Counted from the first letter of the stretch, positions 37,654-49,663 are shown. The stretch: DNA of 64,000 nt from Chamaecyparis obtusa (GCA_027943335.1 BSBK01000970.1:1456001-1520000); one strand, 5' to 3'. The notes: generated by a model not told the origin, from the letters alone. Translations and numbers: made by a program.

Positions 37654-39711
37654 ATGGTTGGACATCTTACATCTCTGCAATATATCTCCTTTTCAGAGGA
37701 AGATGACAACTCCTTGAGTCACCCACATAATCAGCCTTTGCATATAGAAGTCTTGATCCAAAACTATAGAGTCAAATGTGTGTTGATAGATGGGGGCGCT
37801 GGCCTAAACATTTGTCCTTACAGCTTGATCACACAATTGGAATTTTCAGAATTGGTTATTGATCCTCGAAAGAAGATCACCATAAAAGCCTATGATGAAC
37901 AAGAAAGATCTTCTAAAAGCACCATTGTCTTACCTATCAGAGTAGGTATAGTTATTAAAGATACTATCTGTCAAGTGCTTGATCTACCTTTGGCTTACAA
38001 CATTCTTCTAGGGAGGCCATGGATACATGAAATGCAAGCTATTCCTTCTACATATCATCAATGTTTGAAGTTTCCTTATGAAGGAGTAGAGGTTACTATC
38101 CCCGTGGATCTGAATACAACTTGCAACACCTTGAAGGAAAGTGCAGATAAGCTTGTGCCTAATAATAGAGAATCTCCCATTGAACCAACTAAAGAAGCAT
38201 CCACATCTAAAATGGAAGATCTTGCCAAAGAGGTTAATATCAAAGAAAATAGTATGGGAGAATATACTATTGAGCAAGTCTTATCTTTGACATCTCTCCC
38301 TATCTCACCTAAGTCTTATGGGAAATCTTTGAAACAATCCAAACCAAACTCTAAAGAACCTCTGAAAGCATATAAAAATAATTTTGTAGCAGAACAAGTA
38401 TCCAAGAAAGAGTTTGAAGAGGATGAAGCTGTGCTATCATGGCTCTACAAAGATGAACCTGAATCTCAAGTTGTTCAAACTAGTGACTCTATAGTATCCA
38501 AACTCCATTCTAAGTCATATGGTCCAGGAGGTAAATTAATAGCTAAGATGGGATATTCAGGTCAAGGGCCTCTAGGAGTCAGAGGAAAAGGTCTCGTGGC
38601 ACCTCTCCCACATACTAGTAGAGAAAATAAAGATAAAGTCAGCTTAGGCTTTAAGAAGAAACCCTATCACCTCAAAGGTAATTGCTCTCATGTCATAGAG
38701 AAAATCACACCAGGGGAACCTCTTCTTAAGAAAGAAGAAATAGAACCATCAGATAGTGATTTAGATAGTTTAGAACTCATCCCCTATGAAAAATTGCCTA
38801 AAGAGATCAAAGACCTTCTTGATGATAAAGATGATCCTATCAAGAGAATTAATGTAGTAGAAACACAAGAACCTACTATCAATCAAGAGATAGTTGCAAC
38901 ACAAGAACCAGCTAATCTCAAAAACAATCAAGAAGAGGGAAGTGGTAGTGATTCTGAGACAGATTCTCATGAGTATGAATACAAATCAAAATCTGAGGGT
39001 AACCCTTCTTGGGGTATTCACCCTGACTTTACTCATGTTCTAAGACTTCCTAGAGATCCTGAATCAGAAGATGAATCTAATGACTATGAATGGGGAGTCA
39101 TCCCAGAACCAGATGAGCTTATCATAGAGAAACATGTTGATGTTATTCACCAATATGCACCTCAATCCAACGTAAGTCTAGAGCAAAATGATGAACCTAT
39201 CAAGTATGATCCACCTCTGGCTGAATTGGACTCCCACAATGACATTGAGCCTATTCATGAATTGGATGTCTTAAGTTGTAGTATCACCTTTGAACTCAAG
39301 TGTCAGGTTAGGCCCATTGATGACAAATCCATATCTGTAAACACTATCTCCCAATCTTTCCCTACTTTGACTATCAAATATCCAGAACTTATTGATCAAA
39401 CCTCCACCAATCCGAGCCATGGTATTTATACCTTCCCAAATGACTATGCCCTTGCTTTCTACCTCAATGCAGTTGAGCCTATGAGGACTTCCATCAGTGA
39501 ACCAAGCATTAGCATGACCGAGTTGGACATCAAATATCTTAGTCAGAAAAACAAGAGTAAAAAGAAAAAGAAAAAGAGTTCTGAGGGTGAAAACCACTTT
39601 GTGGCAGTCTCAAAACCTACAAAAGTAAAAATAAAAGACATATCCAAAGGTGAAAACCTCTTTGAGGCACCTAAGGATGAGATATTTGATGTCCTTTTGA
39701 GTCATTTATAG
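37654..39711 (+). CDS. G1 protease with G-patch domain and acidic linker (open segment)
   Basis: 685 open codons. Retropepsin comes first: active-site-type LIDGGAG at residue 46, and YNILLGRPW near residue 112, the usual fold end. A G-patch-like segment follows at residues 288-330 (SYGPGGKLIAKMGYSGQGPLG, GKGL), a glycine-rich RNA-binding module. Then come a long acidic linker and a Lys run near 39556. It is the longest open part of G1 pol, in frame with Gag upstream and RT downstream, and the first Met is only the one after the last stop. Two GGTGAAAACC motifs at 39585 and 39650 code for GEN repeats here. The protease identity is firm; the G-patch call rests on motif spacing. Confidence 0.82.
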   Translation: MVGHLTSLQYISFSEEDDNSLSHPHNQPLHIEVLIQNYRVKCVLIDGGAGLNICPYSLITQLEFSELVIDPRKKITIKAYDEQERSSKSTIVLPIRVGIVIKDTICQVLDLPLAYNILLGRPWIHEMQAIPSTYHQCLKFPYEGVEVTIPVDLNTTCNTLKESADKLVPNNRESPIEPTKEASTSKMEDLAKEVNIKENSMGEYTIEQVLSLTSLPISPKSYGKSLKQSKPNSKEPLKAYKNNFVAEQVSKKEFEEDEAVLSWLYKDEPESQVVQTSDSIVSKLHSKSYGPGGKLIAKMGYSGQGPLGVRGKGLVAPLPHTSRENKDKVSLGFKKKPYHLKGNCSHVIEKITPGEPLLKKEEIEPSDSDLDSLELIPYEKLPKEIKDLLDDKDDPIKRINVVETQEPTINQEIVATQEPANLKNNQEEGSGSDSETDSHEYEYKSKSEGNPSWGIHPDFTHVLRLPRDPESEDESNDYEWGVIPEPDELIIEKHVDVIHQYAPQSNVSLEQNDEPIKYDPPLAELDSHNDIEPIHELDVLSCSITFELKCQVRPIDDKSISVNTISQSFPTLTIKYPELIDQTSTNPSHGIYTFPNDYALAFYLNAVEPMRTSISEPSISMTELDIKYLSQKNKSKKKKKKSSEGENHFVAVSKPTKVKIKDISKGENLFEAPKDEIFDVLLSHL

Positions 39712-40656
39712 GATAGATCTCTAGTTCTAATTGAGCCCACCCAATCCATCAATTTGGGTACAATAGAGGAACCACAATTGGTACATGTAGCACAATCATT
39801 ATCAGAAGAAGAGAAGAAAAATTTTACAACATTCCTAACAGAGAAGAAGATCAAATTTTCATGGAAATATTTAGATATACCAGGATTGGATCCTAATCTC
39901 ATAATGCATCATTTATCTATTGCTCCAAATGTCAAACCTGTCAAGCAAAAGTTGAGAAAGATGCATCCTCATGTTGCACTCTTGGTAAAAGCTGAATTAG
40001 AGAAGCTTCTGAAAGTCAGATTCATCCGAGTTATTGACTATGTAGAGTGGATCTCTAATATTGTACCTATTTCTAAACTAGATGGTTCAATCAGAGTGTG
40101 CACAGACTTTAGAGATGTGAATAGAGCGTGCCCTAAGGATGATTTTCCACTACCGAACATTGATATGATAGTGGATATGATTACGGGTTTCAAGATGTAT
40201 TCCTTGATGGATGGTTTCTTTGGATATAACCAAATAAAAATTGCTCCAGAGGATCAAGAGAAAACTTCTTTCACATGTGCATGGGGAACCTTTTGTTGGA
40301 ATGTCATGCCATTTGGGCTTAAAAATGTTGGTGCTACATATCAAAGAGAAATGACATCTATTTTCCACGACATGATGCATCGAACTATGGAAGATTATGT
40401 TGATGATACTTTAGCAAAATCTATGATCAGAACTGAACATCTAAAGGACTTGAGCATGATCCTAGATAGAATGGAAAAGTTTAGTCTCCAACTAAATCCT
40501 AAGAAGTGTGCTTTTGGTGTCACTTCCGGAAAGCTCTTAGGATACATAGTTTCAAAGAAGGGCATTGAAGTTGATCCAGCTAAAGTCAAGGCTATAATAG
40601 AGATGCAACCTCCCAAGAATATCAGTCAAATGAGGACATTGCAAGGAAGAGTTTAA
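39712..40656 (+). CDS. G1 reverse transcriptase (open segment)
   Basis: 301-codon open frame from 39754, same phase as the protease. RT motifs in order: VRFIRVIDYVEWISNIVP, VCTDFRDVNRACPKDDFPLP, YSLMDGFFGYNQIKI, FCWNVMPFGLKNVGATYQ, the catalytic YVDDTLAKS near 40396, and KKCAFGV...LLGYIVS. The two Asp of YVDD are intact. It would copy element RNA into DNA. It ends at a TAA at 40654 followed by TAG at 40678, both in places where related elements usually have Gln. Confidence 0.92.
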   Translation, partial: DRSLVLIEPTQSINLGTIEEPQLVHVAQSLSEEEKKNFTTFLTEKKIKFSWKYLDIPGLDPNLIMHHLSIAPNVKPVKQKLRKMHPHVALLVKAELEKLLKVRFIRVIDYVEWISNIVPISKLDGSIRVCTDFRDVNRACPKDDFPLPNIDMIVDMITGFKMYSLMDGFFGYNQIKIAPEDQEKTSFTCAWGTFCWNVMPFGLKNVGATYQREMTSIFHDMMHRTMEDYVDDTLAKSMIRTEHLKDLSMILDRMEKFSLQLNPKKCAFGVTSGKLLGYIVSKKGIEVDPAKVKAIIEMQPPKNISQMRTLQGRV

Positions 40657-41256
40657 TCTATCAGAAGATTCATATCATAGCTAGCGGACATATCACAGCC
40701 TTTTACAAAAACATTACATAAAGGTGTGACCTTTGCATGGAATGAAGAATGTGAGAAAAAATTTAACCATATCAAGATGTATCTATCCAATCCACCTATC
40801 TTGATGCCTCCTATTCATGGGAAGCCATTGATCTTATATGTCTCCACAATAGATACATCATTGGGGGCATTTCTAGCACAGCATGATGAGAACAAAAAGG
40901 AAAGAGTTATATACTATATCAGTAGGACATTGGTTGCATATGAGAACTATTCAATGATCGAGAAAGCTTGTCTAGCTGTGATCTTTGCATCATAGAAACT
41001 GAGACACTACATGTTAGCTCATACCACACAATTGGTAGCTAAAATTGATCCCCTCAAGTACCTACTAAGCAAAGCTTCCCTCACAGGTAGATTAGCTAAA
41101 TGGGTTATGCTCTTAAGTGAATTTGACATTGAATACATGGAAAGAAAAGCTATAAAAGGATAGGTTATTGCTGATCAATTAGAAGATGCACCTATGATAG
41201 CTAATACACCACTACAAATGGAATTTCCAGACTCCTCTATTATGCACCTATCTTCT
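40657..41256 (+). pseudogene. G1 RT-linked RNase H
   Basis: Same frame as RT. FAWNEECEKKFNHIKMYLS, ILYVSTIDTSLGAFLAQ, ERVIYYISRTLVAYENYS and EKACLAVIFAS are followed by a TAG (40993) and KLRHYMLAH. Stops at 40993 and 41161 fit CAG-to-TAG changes. This domain would remove RNA from the hybrid; in the Tat lineage a second RNase H follows, as here. Confidence 0.85.
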
Positions 41257-41646
41257 AGAGAATGGCAATTGTTCTTTGATGGCTCCTACACACAGAATGG
41301 CTTCAAGGTAGGCATATTCTTCATAACTCCTCAAGGATACTCAATCCCCAAAGCATTCTGATTAAAGTTTCCTTGCATGAACAATATTACAGAATATGAA
41401 TCCCTTTTGAATGGTATGAAACTAGCAATTGAATGGAGAGTAATAGAGCTACACATTCATGGAGACTCTCAACTTGTTATTCATCAAGTCAATGATGTGT
41501 ACCAAACTAAAGATGAAAAGCTCCTTCCTTACAAGAGAATGGTAGATGATCTTAAGAAATATTTCATATCTATCACATTTGAACAAGTTCCTAGAATGGA
41601 GAACAAGGCTACCGATGCAATGGCAACAATATCTACTTTATTATAG
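41257..41646 (+). pseudogene. G1 second RNase H (aRNH type)
   Basis: EWQLFFDGSYTQNGFKVG, NITEYESLLNGMKLAIEW, HIHGDSQLVIHQVNDVY and EQVPRMENKATDAMA form a complete RNase H fold with acidic residues in FFDGS, TEYES, GDSQL and the final ATDA. A second RNase H between the RT-linked one and integrase marks the Tat lineage of plant gypsy elements. A TGA at 41359 (AF-stop-LKFPC) fits CGA-to-TGA. It ends at TAG 41644. Confidence 0.88.
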
Positions 41647-43013
41647 CAGCCTGAACATGAGCTACACTACGAGTTCCTGGTGGAAGCACTATCTTATCCT
41701 GCATATGACTCCCCTGAAACCCACATGATCTGCACTATTGTTGGTCATGATTCATCCAGATACAAAGACCTCTTTTCCTATCTCCTAGACCAAATCATTC
41801 CCGATACCTTCAACTGCCATGAAAAGAGATACCTTATCTGTAATGCCTCCCGATATGTCATCATTGGTCACGATCTATACAAATGAGGTCTAGATGGTAC
41901 ACTACTTAGATGTTTAGAATGGGAAGAGTCTCAATGTGCATTAGAGGAAGTCCATGATGGTATTTGTGGGTCACACTCGAACGGTTTAACACTAGCTCAA
42001 AAACTTATTAGGGCTGGGTACTACTGGCTTGAAATGGAGAAAGAGGCCATCAAATTTGCTAAGAATTGTCAAAAGTGTCAAGTACATGGCAACTAATTCA
42101 TGCTCCAGGGAGGGATCTAATCCCCTTTATAACACAATGGCCTTTCCATCAATGGGCATTTGATCTTATCAGGATGATTCATCCTCATTCTTCTAATGGA
42201 CATACCCATATAATCACAGCCACTGATTATTTTACAAAATGGGTAGAAGCAGTCTCTTTGACACAAGCAATGGGAAAGCAGATATCGATGTTCATCTTAA
42301 ACTATATCATATGAAGATATGGGATCCCTCATTCCATAATCACAGATAATGGTGGGAAATTTAGGAATAAAGACCTAGATGATCTATGTGTCAAATTCAA
42401 GATCACCCAACATTGGTCTTCTATCTACTATCCACAAGAGAATGGCCAAGCAGATGCTTCCAACAAAAATCTATTGAAGATCTTGCACAGAACAGTAAAC
42501 AAAACCGGCAGAGACTAGCATCTCATGATTAATCCAGCTCTATGGGCCTACAGAACAAGTATCAGAACACCTATAGGGGCTACACCTTTCACTTTATTTT
42601 ATGGGCCTAAGGTGGTACTACCTATTGAGGTTGAAATCCCATCACTAAGAATCAGAATGCATGATCTCGTAACTGATGATGACTACAGAGTGTCTAGGTT
42701 GCAAGAACTTGAACTACTAGATGAGCATAGATAAGCAGCATATGATCATCTCAGAGTATATCAGAAGAGAATGTCTAGAGGCTACAACAAGAAAGTTAGA
42801 CACAGAGAATTTCAGGTTGGTGATCTAGTTTTGAGAGAGAATCCTAAAAATCAATCACATCGAGAATGCAAGGAGAAGTTCGAACCCAATTGGCTGGGTC
42901 CCTTTGTAATCACTACTACTTTTGGCTTTGGTGCCTATCAACTCTCAACGACTGAAGGAGAACAGCTTCGAGAACCAATCAACATTCTCCATCTAAAGAA
43001 ATTCTATGCCTAA
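41647..43013 (+). pseudogene. G1 integrase
   Basis: Zinc-binding region HDGICGSHSNGLTLAQKL...CQKCQVHG at about 41950-42090, then a frameshift near 42095. The core follows in the new phase: FHQWAFDLI, SIITDNGGKFRN and YPQENGQAD give an intact D-D-E set. WAYRTSIRTPIGATPF, RLQELELLDEHR, VGDLVLRENP, NWLGPFVI and a stop at 43011 complete it. Stops at 41884, 42313, 42517 and 42732 are inside; at 42732 G2 and G3 still have CAA. Integrase would insert cDNA and make the 5-base duplications seen here. Confidence 0.9.
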
Positions 43014-45339
43014 AGCATTTAGTCTATGGTAAAATGTCCTAAAAAAATCTTTAAAAATTTGAAAAATATCAAAAATTCAAAAAAAAAAAAAGTGCCTTGA
43101 TGAAAACATGGAAACAGGAACCTTGGTAGCAAAAATAGAATCTCTGTCAAGATGGGGAAAACCCGGAAAACAGGCACCACTTGTTTCAAAATGCTCCATC
43201 TATCAGTGCAATCTTGGTCATTCCCAACTTTTAGTCTTGCTTTAGTTTGTACATATCTCCCGGTTTGTTTTTGCATTTCCAGTTTTCAATAAGTCGGTTT
43301 GTACAACAATCAGCTCAAGTGTCTGTATCCTATCAATGTTCAAACTTGGGGGCAATCAATGTCATATCCTATGGTCTCCAGTATATCTTAGACACATCAT
43401 ATCCTGTTAGAGTCCTTTGAAGCTTCATTTGAGTCAGTCAAGTTTGTCTTGTCTCCAGAAAGGATTTTGCATCTACAACAACACAATCAACATCAAACTG
43501 AAAACTAAAAACAATCTATGCTTTTTTACATGCTTTTATCTCCTTGTATGCTTACTGATTCGCATTGAGATTTTTGCATATTGTGTCCCTTTGAGCTCTT
43601 CGATGATGTCCTTTACAGGATTTAGAGAGTGATGACTAGGGGCATAATCTTTTCTTTGTCTTCTGCTTGTATGTGAAAATCTAACAACTTTAGAAATTCT
43701 AGATTAAAATGGTGTCTGACTGTAAGAGCCTCTATCTTGAATTGGATGGCCATGCGTACCTCGACCATTGATACCCAAATGATTCAAAGAAGTATTGATC
43801 TAACTATTGTCTTTTTGAGTGAGTTCTTTCTCCTACTGTGAAACATGATCTTACCTAAGGATGTGAATGATAAAGGGTCACTACGGGTAATTCACATTGG
43901 ATTTAGAATGATCTCTTTACTGTTTGATGTGTTTTCCATGCAAGGAGTATTCAGGTCATCATGATGTTTATGTTTTGATGCTTATACAAATTGCTATATC
44001 AAAATGGACATGATATTCAGGTCATCCTGGCACTTGTGCCTTGGTGCTTATATCTAATCTAACATTTTGAAAAACAAACCAATATTCATATGTCCATGGT
44101 TGTTTTGGACCAGTGGGTGTTGTATTGGTTCTTGAGTGTTACAAATCGATATTCATATGTCCATGGTTTCATAGCTAGTGGGCATTGTATTGATTTATTC
44201 GATTACCTAAAAGTTCAATAATGATAATAAATCGACACATGATCAGTGACTAGGTCCTAGGTCTTAGGTTGCATTTCATTTTGCATGTCTCATTGAATTT
44301 TGCATGTTGCATGATCTCACAATGGCTAAACGAACTTCAATGCTTAAACAATTCTCCACTCGCATCTTCAAATCTAACAAGAGCTGAATCTCACACGAAG
44401 GTTCCTCCAATGAAATAGCAAGTAGAATCCTTTTTCGGGATCAAAATCGAAATCTAAGATCGTTTATTATGTCAAAATCACGATTTAAAATTTTGGGCCC
44501 AGGACGGTCTACTGCTTGCATATTCGACCTTCGATCATCACAGAAATCTAGTATTCAACTTAATTGATTATCTTACATCAAACTATCAAAATTTCAACTT
44601 GGTCAACTATGGTCAACTCATGGTTTAACCTAGTCAAACTTGGTCTCTGGGACCTCCAAACGATGCAAAATGCATTCCCGAACATGTTTAACCACTTCTC
44701 AAATCAATTTACATGCTTCTAAACCATTTAACACTAACTTCTCTTGTCAGATTTCAATTTTAATCCCGAAGGGGGCATGGTATTGCACATCATTCAAGTC
44801 TGTAATCAAATTTGAAATCATATCTTTATGGAAATCATATCTTCCTCAGTAATCAAGAGAACAACCACGTCTAGTTATTGATTCATCAAAAGTCCTCATC
44901 GCTCGGGGCAAATCTATCATCACTTGGGGCATATCAGATTCATCAAGATCCATATCAATCTGGTATCCTCCTAATCTTGTAATCTGTATCAGCTTTTTGC
45001 AACCATCGGTTCATCAGTGTTATTTCCTTGGTTCTTCAGCAACTAAAAGGTTCGGATGTGATACCTGCTAGTTCTGCTAAGACAATCGAGTCTAGAACCG
45101 GTCACTCACTTCTTCGCAATCATAAGGTTTGGACTCAGGCATTTTGACACTTTTTCACAATCATAGGTTCATTTTCTATTATAGTGAACATTATCTTTGG
45201 TCATTCAGGACCTATTATCTCCATATCAAATCAATATCAATCAGCTTCTTTCTCATATCAATTGTCAATTTCAAACATCAGTTTCATATCTTTATCAAAC
45301 ACAGACTATCTTTGAACCACTACCTTCGCTCAATAATTC
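43014..45339 (+). other. G1 3' non-coding region
   Basis: 2.3 kb shared with G2 and G3. A roughly 50-base piece at 44466-44515 (including GGGCCCAGGACGG) is absent from both sisters. No gene. Confidence 0.7.
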
Positions 45340-45353
45340 AAAGAGGGGCAAAA
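45340..45353 (+). other. Polypurine tract of G1
   Basis: AAAGAGGGGCAAAA directly before the 3' LTR. Confidence 0.85.
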
Positions 45354-46670
45354 TGTAATACCCCAAAAATGGGCTATAAGTTCATTAACCTCCTACATCT
45401 ACAAATCGAATGAAATCAACATCGAAGTCCTAATCTAAGGCACATCTAAACATCATCGAATCATAATTGATTATCTTAAATTCTGCATTGGGGAATATTC
45501 CTAGCAATATTCCTAATTATCTTAATTATCTTTAATTTAATGATTATTTGGCAATAAATCACATTTATCCTAAGTTTGATTAATTGAATATTTTCATATT
45601 TAATTAATTAGATTTAATATCTTGCCACTTAATTGTGTAATTAAATTCAATTCTATCTATTATTAATTGTATTATTTAATTTTGACAATAAATCCAATAT
45701 CCTATGAATAATTGATTAAATTTTTATTTAATTAATTAAAGCAAGTTGTCATTATTTAATAATATAGTTTTTAATAAAAGTTTGATTAAATAATTGATTA
45801 ACCCATAAATCAATTATTTATTTTCAAAAATCAGTTAAGTTGAGCATAAATCACTTTATTTATTTATTAATTCATAATTATTATGCACATTCAAAAGAAA
45901 CAGTTAAACTCCAAATTAGAAAATCAATGCAAAGTGTTGACTTTTTAGAACTCAACATCCTTTTGGAGTTCAAAAAGCTGATCTAAACTCTAATTTGAGT
46001 TAAAAAGCTATTTTTTTAAGATTTGCATGTTTTTGTGAATTAAATTATCTTTATTATCAGATAACTCAAAAATCAAGCCGAGTTAATTTGAGTGATTTAT
46101 GGCTTTTTTTCATGCACCTCCAAAGCCCTAGATTTCTATAAAATCAAGGCTTAGCTCTTCACAATTCATCTCTCAAATTTGCATCCAAAGCATCTCATAA
46201 TTTTGCAAGCTTACTTTGCCAAAGTCATCTATGAATTGCACAACTATTTTGAAGAATTGGAATTTGGAGAATCAAAGCTTATTGCAAATCAAGGCTATTG
46301 TGAGATGAATTTTTTTTTTTACATTCATTTAGATTCTTTTTTATATCATTGTTAGATCATTTTAGCATATCAATTTCCATATTAGCATAGATTCCATATC
46401 AAGTTTTCATATCATTGCATAGAAAATTCAAAAAATATAGATTAATTGCATTCATATTTCATATCCAGATCAATTGCATTCAAATCCTTCATTTAGGTGT
46501 CGTCTAGGTCACTGATCTCGATAGCAATCTGAGAACATCGATCTCACACCTATTAGAAGGTAGTAAATCACTTGGTTAGATTAGATTTTAATTTTGCACG
46601 ACTTTTGCTAACCTCTAATGTTTTACTGAAGTGTTGTGTCTACAGATCAGGGACAATTTTCACACACATA
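45354..46670 (+). repeat. 3' LTR of G1
   Basis: Pairs with 8656-9971. The last two bases are TA where the family ends CA, a C-to-T change. TATA box at 46137. Followed by AAGGG, the right target duplicate. Confidence 0.92.
46137..46142 (+). promoter_or_regulatory. TATA box of G1 3' LTR
   Basis: TATAAA in GATTTCTATAAAATCAAGG. Confidence 0.5.
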
Positions 46671-47621
46671 AAGGGTTATTCCAAGAATAGCCATCATCAT
46701 AAGGTTCATCCCAAATAGTAGTATCATCGTAGTGAGGATTAAACACCCCATAATGAGAAACAAAAGCTTGACGAGAGTTATTATTATAAGACGTTTGATT
46801 ATTAGGAGTAGATGATCTCTCATGTTTGAGTTTCTTAAAACAATTATTGATCACATGACCAGCTTTCCCACAATAATTACAATGGGATCTATTATAATTG
46901 TTTTGATAACCATTATTTTGATTATTTGAATAACCATTATTATGATGATTATTGTTACGATAATTATTGTTGTTATTGGAATAATTATTGTTATGATGAT
47001 TAGTATGCAAGTTATTAATTTGAATTTTGATTTTTAGATACAAAATCATGTTCAATAGATTTAATAGTACCAAATTGCAACAATTTAGCCTCCTCTTGAC
47101 GTAACAAATTTTGAAATAGAGTGGATGTTAGTGATAAATTGTTGAAACTCTTTCGGGGGACATTTCTTAAGAATTATAGTGATCAATATAATATTTGTTA
47201 GAGTAACATTTAAACCATTTAACTAAGTTCTAATAGCATCAAACTTGAGTAAAAATTCATCCATTGATTTAAAATTTGTATACCTGAGGTCTTCCAAGTT
47301 GTCTTGGAGCTGAATCTTATGTGATTCAGAGGAGCTGTCATAGGTTTTCTTCAAGATGTCCCATGCTACGTGAGCTTTGGTGCAATGTCCAATCAAGACA
47401 TAGAGATCAAGACTGATGGAGAGCCCAATTAGACTAAGTGCTTCATTTTTCTTACCTTTCCATGTATCTTTGGAAATTTGAGCACCAGAGGTAGCTAGTT
47501 CAAGAGTCGCATCTGGGGCAACTTCAAGAAAAATTTTAAAACATAATAGAAAGGAAACATGAGTTTTCCATTGATGATAGTTAGAACTCTTTAGTTTAAT
47601 TTCTAGAATTAGAGTAGACAT
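46671..47621 (-). pseudogene. Element X Gag, N-terminal part with zinc knuckle
   Basis: From ATG 47621: SSNYHQWKTHVSFLL, the UBN2-type copia Gag start, then AHVAWDILKKTYDSSSESHK and FKSMDEFLLKFDAIRT. A stop at 47223 and two frameshifts (near 47095 and 47020) follow. Next come an Asn-rich stretch and an intact CCHC knuckle, CNYCGKAGHVINNC (CX2CX4HX4C), near 46885-46844. The tail meets G1 at 46671 and continues in phase at 8655. Gag alone would package the element RNA in trans-supplied particles. UBN2 identity is clear; the Asn-rich linker is unusually long. Confidence 0.88.
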
Positions 47622-49663
47622 GTTGAAAGTAGAAAGATAATGATAACAGAATTACAATTATGATTTGAACAGATTGAGGTTTATAAAAAATTTAAAATTT
47701 TATTAAATGCTTTAAAAAATGAGCTAGAATTGATAATAAAAAATATATAAGAGTGAGATATCGAATCAATAGATAAATGGAACAAAGTTAAACAACTAAT
47801 TTTGATTTGTTATGCAAATAGTTAGAAAAAAAATAAAATTTTAAGTCAAAATATTATGTTAAAAAAATTTAATGTTTTTGAAATTAACAATGTGAGAATC
47901 AGATTACTTTTCAAATAAAACAAACTAATATTTAAGTTTTAAACAAACAAATTTAAAAATGGTCAAACTGAATTAAAATAGTCAACTAAAATTTAAATAC
48001 AAGCTAAACTAAGCTAGCATAAAGATTCTAAATAGAGAATATCAGAGATGACCAGAATTAAATCAGAAAGAATTGATGCTAAAAAAAGAATTCTTTAGAA
48101 TAGAGTTATGTAGACTAAAAAACAAAAGTAATCTGAAAAAAAAAACTAATTCCTTTAGCAGAGATAAGTAAGATAAGCTTTCTCCTTTTGCAAGTCTAAC
48201 ACAATCCCTAGGTCCATAATGTCAATTCAATAGAATCAATGAAAGCATCTCAACAGACATATGTCTGCATTGTTTTCAACCCAAATTGCCTCAAACTCAA
48301 CCCAACCAACAAAATTGTTTATCAATAGTAAAGAGACCTATCCTTTCGAAATGCATACATGATCTTGCTTTTGATTCATGTTTCAAGTACTGCAAGTTCA
48401 TAAACTCCCTATAAAACCTCGCAATTCCAACACAGCCAATTAAGTGCGGAATGGCGATAGGTTGCCTTACTCAACCACACACAAGGTATGGAATGAGAAT
48501 AAGAATCCTGCTTTCAATACTAACCAAATCGCAAAAACAAGGTGGCAAGCACAACCAAATACATATGCATAACATCAAAATGTTGGTCCCCTACACAAAA
48601 TAGGGAATCATACACAAGGAATGCAAACTAGTAGCTAAGCAAATACTGATGTAAAAAATGTTGTAAACAAAAAGGTTAAAAATGACAAACGTTATCCAAA
48701 AATGAATCAAAAAATGTTAATAGAAAAAACAAAATGTTAAAAGCAAAAATGTTATTGAAAACATTGAGGAAAAAAAGGCAAACTGCCCTTTGTTTTCTCT
48801 TATTGCGGAGGACAAAAAGGAAAATGAAAAGGGAGCAGGGAGGAAAGAATAACAATAGAATAAATGAAAATAATTTTCCAAAACTTCAAAACATAAATGA
48901 TATGAATAAGCACAAAGAATCTGATAAAAGAGACTGAGAAGGGATTTATGCAATGGTTATGGGAAGGTAAAACAAGAGCCAACAAGGTAGATGTTGGCTC
49001 ATGCAAAGGACTAGTGTTATGCATGAAGACGGGATACCAAAAATAAACTTGTGCAAGAAGCTAGGACACCAAAATTTTGCGCAGGAAGCTGGGATAAAGT
49101 TGTGCAAGGATTAAAAATAAATGGAGATATGAATAAGGAAAGGATAAAACAAGATAAACTCATGCAAGCTCTCACCAAAGAAAATAGAGATAAGAAATAT
49201 TGTAAAATCTAGAGCAAGGATCAGAGATATAAGTTAGAAAATAAAAGATAAACAACAAAGATAATAGAGATATGTCTGTAAGACAAATAAAATTGCATGC
49301 ATGGAGAGATTAAGAATAAATCTGAGATTTTAGATATTTGAATCCTGCAAGAAAGAATGATTAATACTTATTAAAAATGATTAGTGTTTACCCTACAAGA
49401 AATCTGAGTGAGACAAATATTTAGAGATATCCTGCAAAATAAGATAGTTAGATTGAATAAAATTGAAATGAGATGAAAAGACTTAGATCTAGCGACAAGC
49501 CATCCAGAACTAAGAAAAAAAGATAAGGTGATAGATTGCAATAAAATAAAGAAGAAAAAATAGTAGAAAAATGGTTTGAATCCAAAAAAAACTTTCTCCT
49601 TCACAACTGAAATATCCTCCAAATTTCCCTACGTGCAACACTCAACAAACAAGGGTTAAAACA
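47622..49663 (-). other. Element X leader
   Basis: 2 kb between primer site and Gag start. A-rich on the plus strand, with no supported gene on either strand. This is long for a copia-type leader and may hold packaging signals or a decayed insertion. Confidence 0.6.

Larger units (their letters stand above)
8656..46670 (+). mobile_element. Tat-lineage Ty3/gypsy element G1 (autonomous type), carrying nested G2 and G3
   Basis: The LTR pair 8656-9971 and 45354-46670 shares a diagnostic middle segment (TTATGCACATTCAAAAGAAA) absent from the other four LTRs. Flanks are GAGGG (8651-8655) and AAGGG (46671-46675), one mismatch apart, and the interrupted Gag of X rejoins in frame. Without the nested elements G1 is about 15 kb. 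A second RNase H after the RT-linked one and the RT motif YVDD with a CPKDDFPLP segment place it in the Tat lineage. The coding region is one frame from 24033 to about 42080, then a frameshift, ending at 43013. Confidence 0.9.

Noticed and set aside
48717..49622. Minus-strand short frames in the X leader as an extra ORF before Gag
   Set aside because: Phe/Ser-rich translations of A-rich DNA without motifs; frames are short and scattered.
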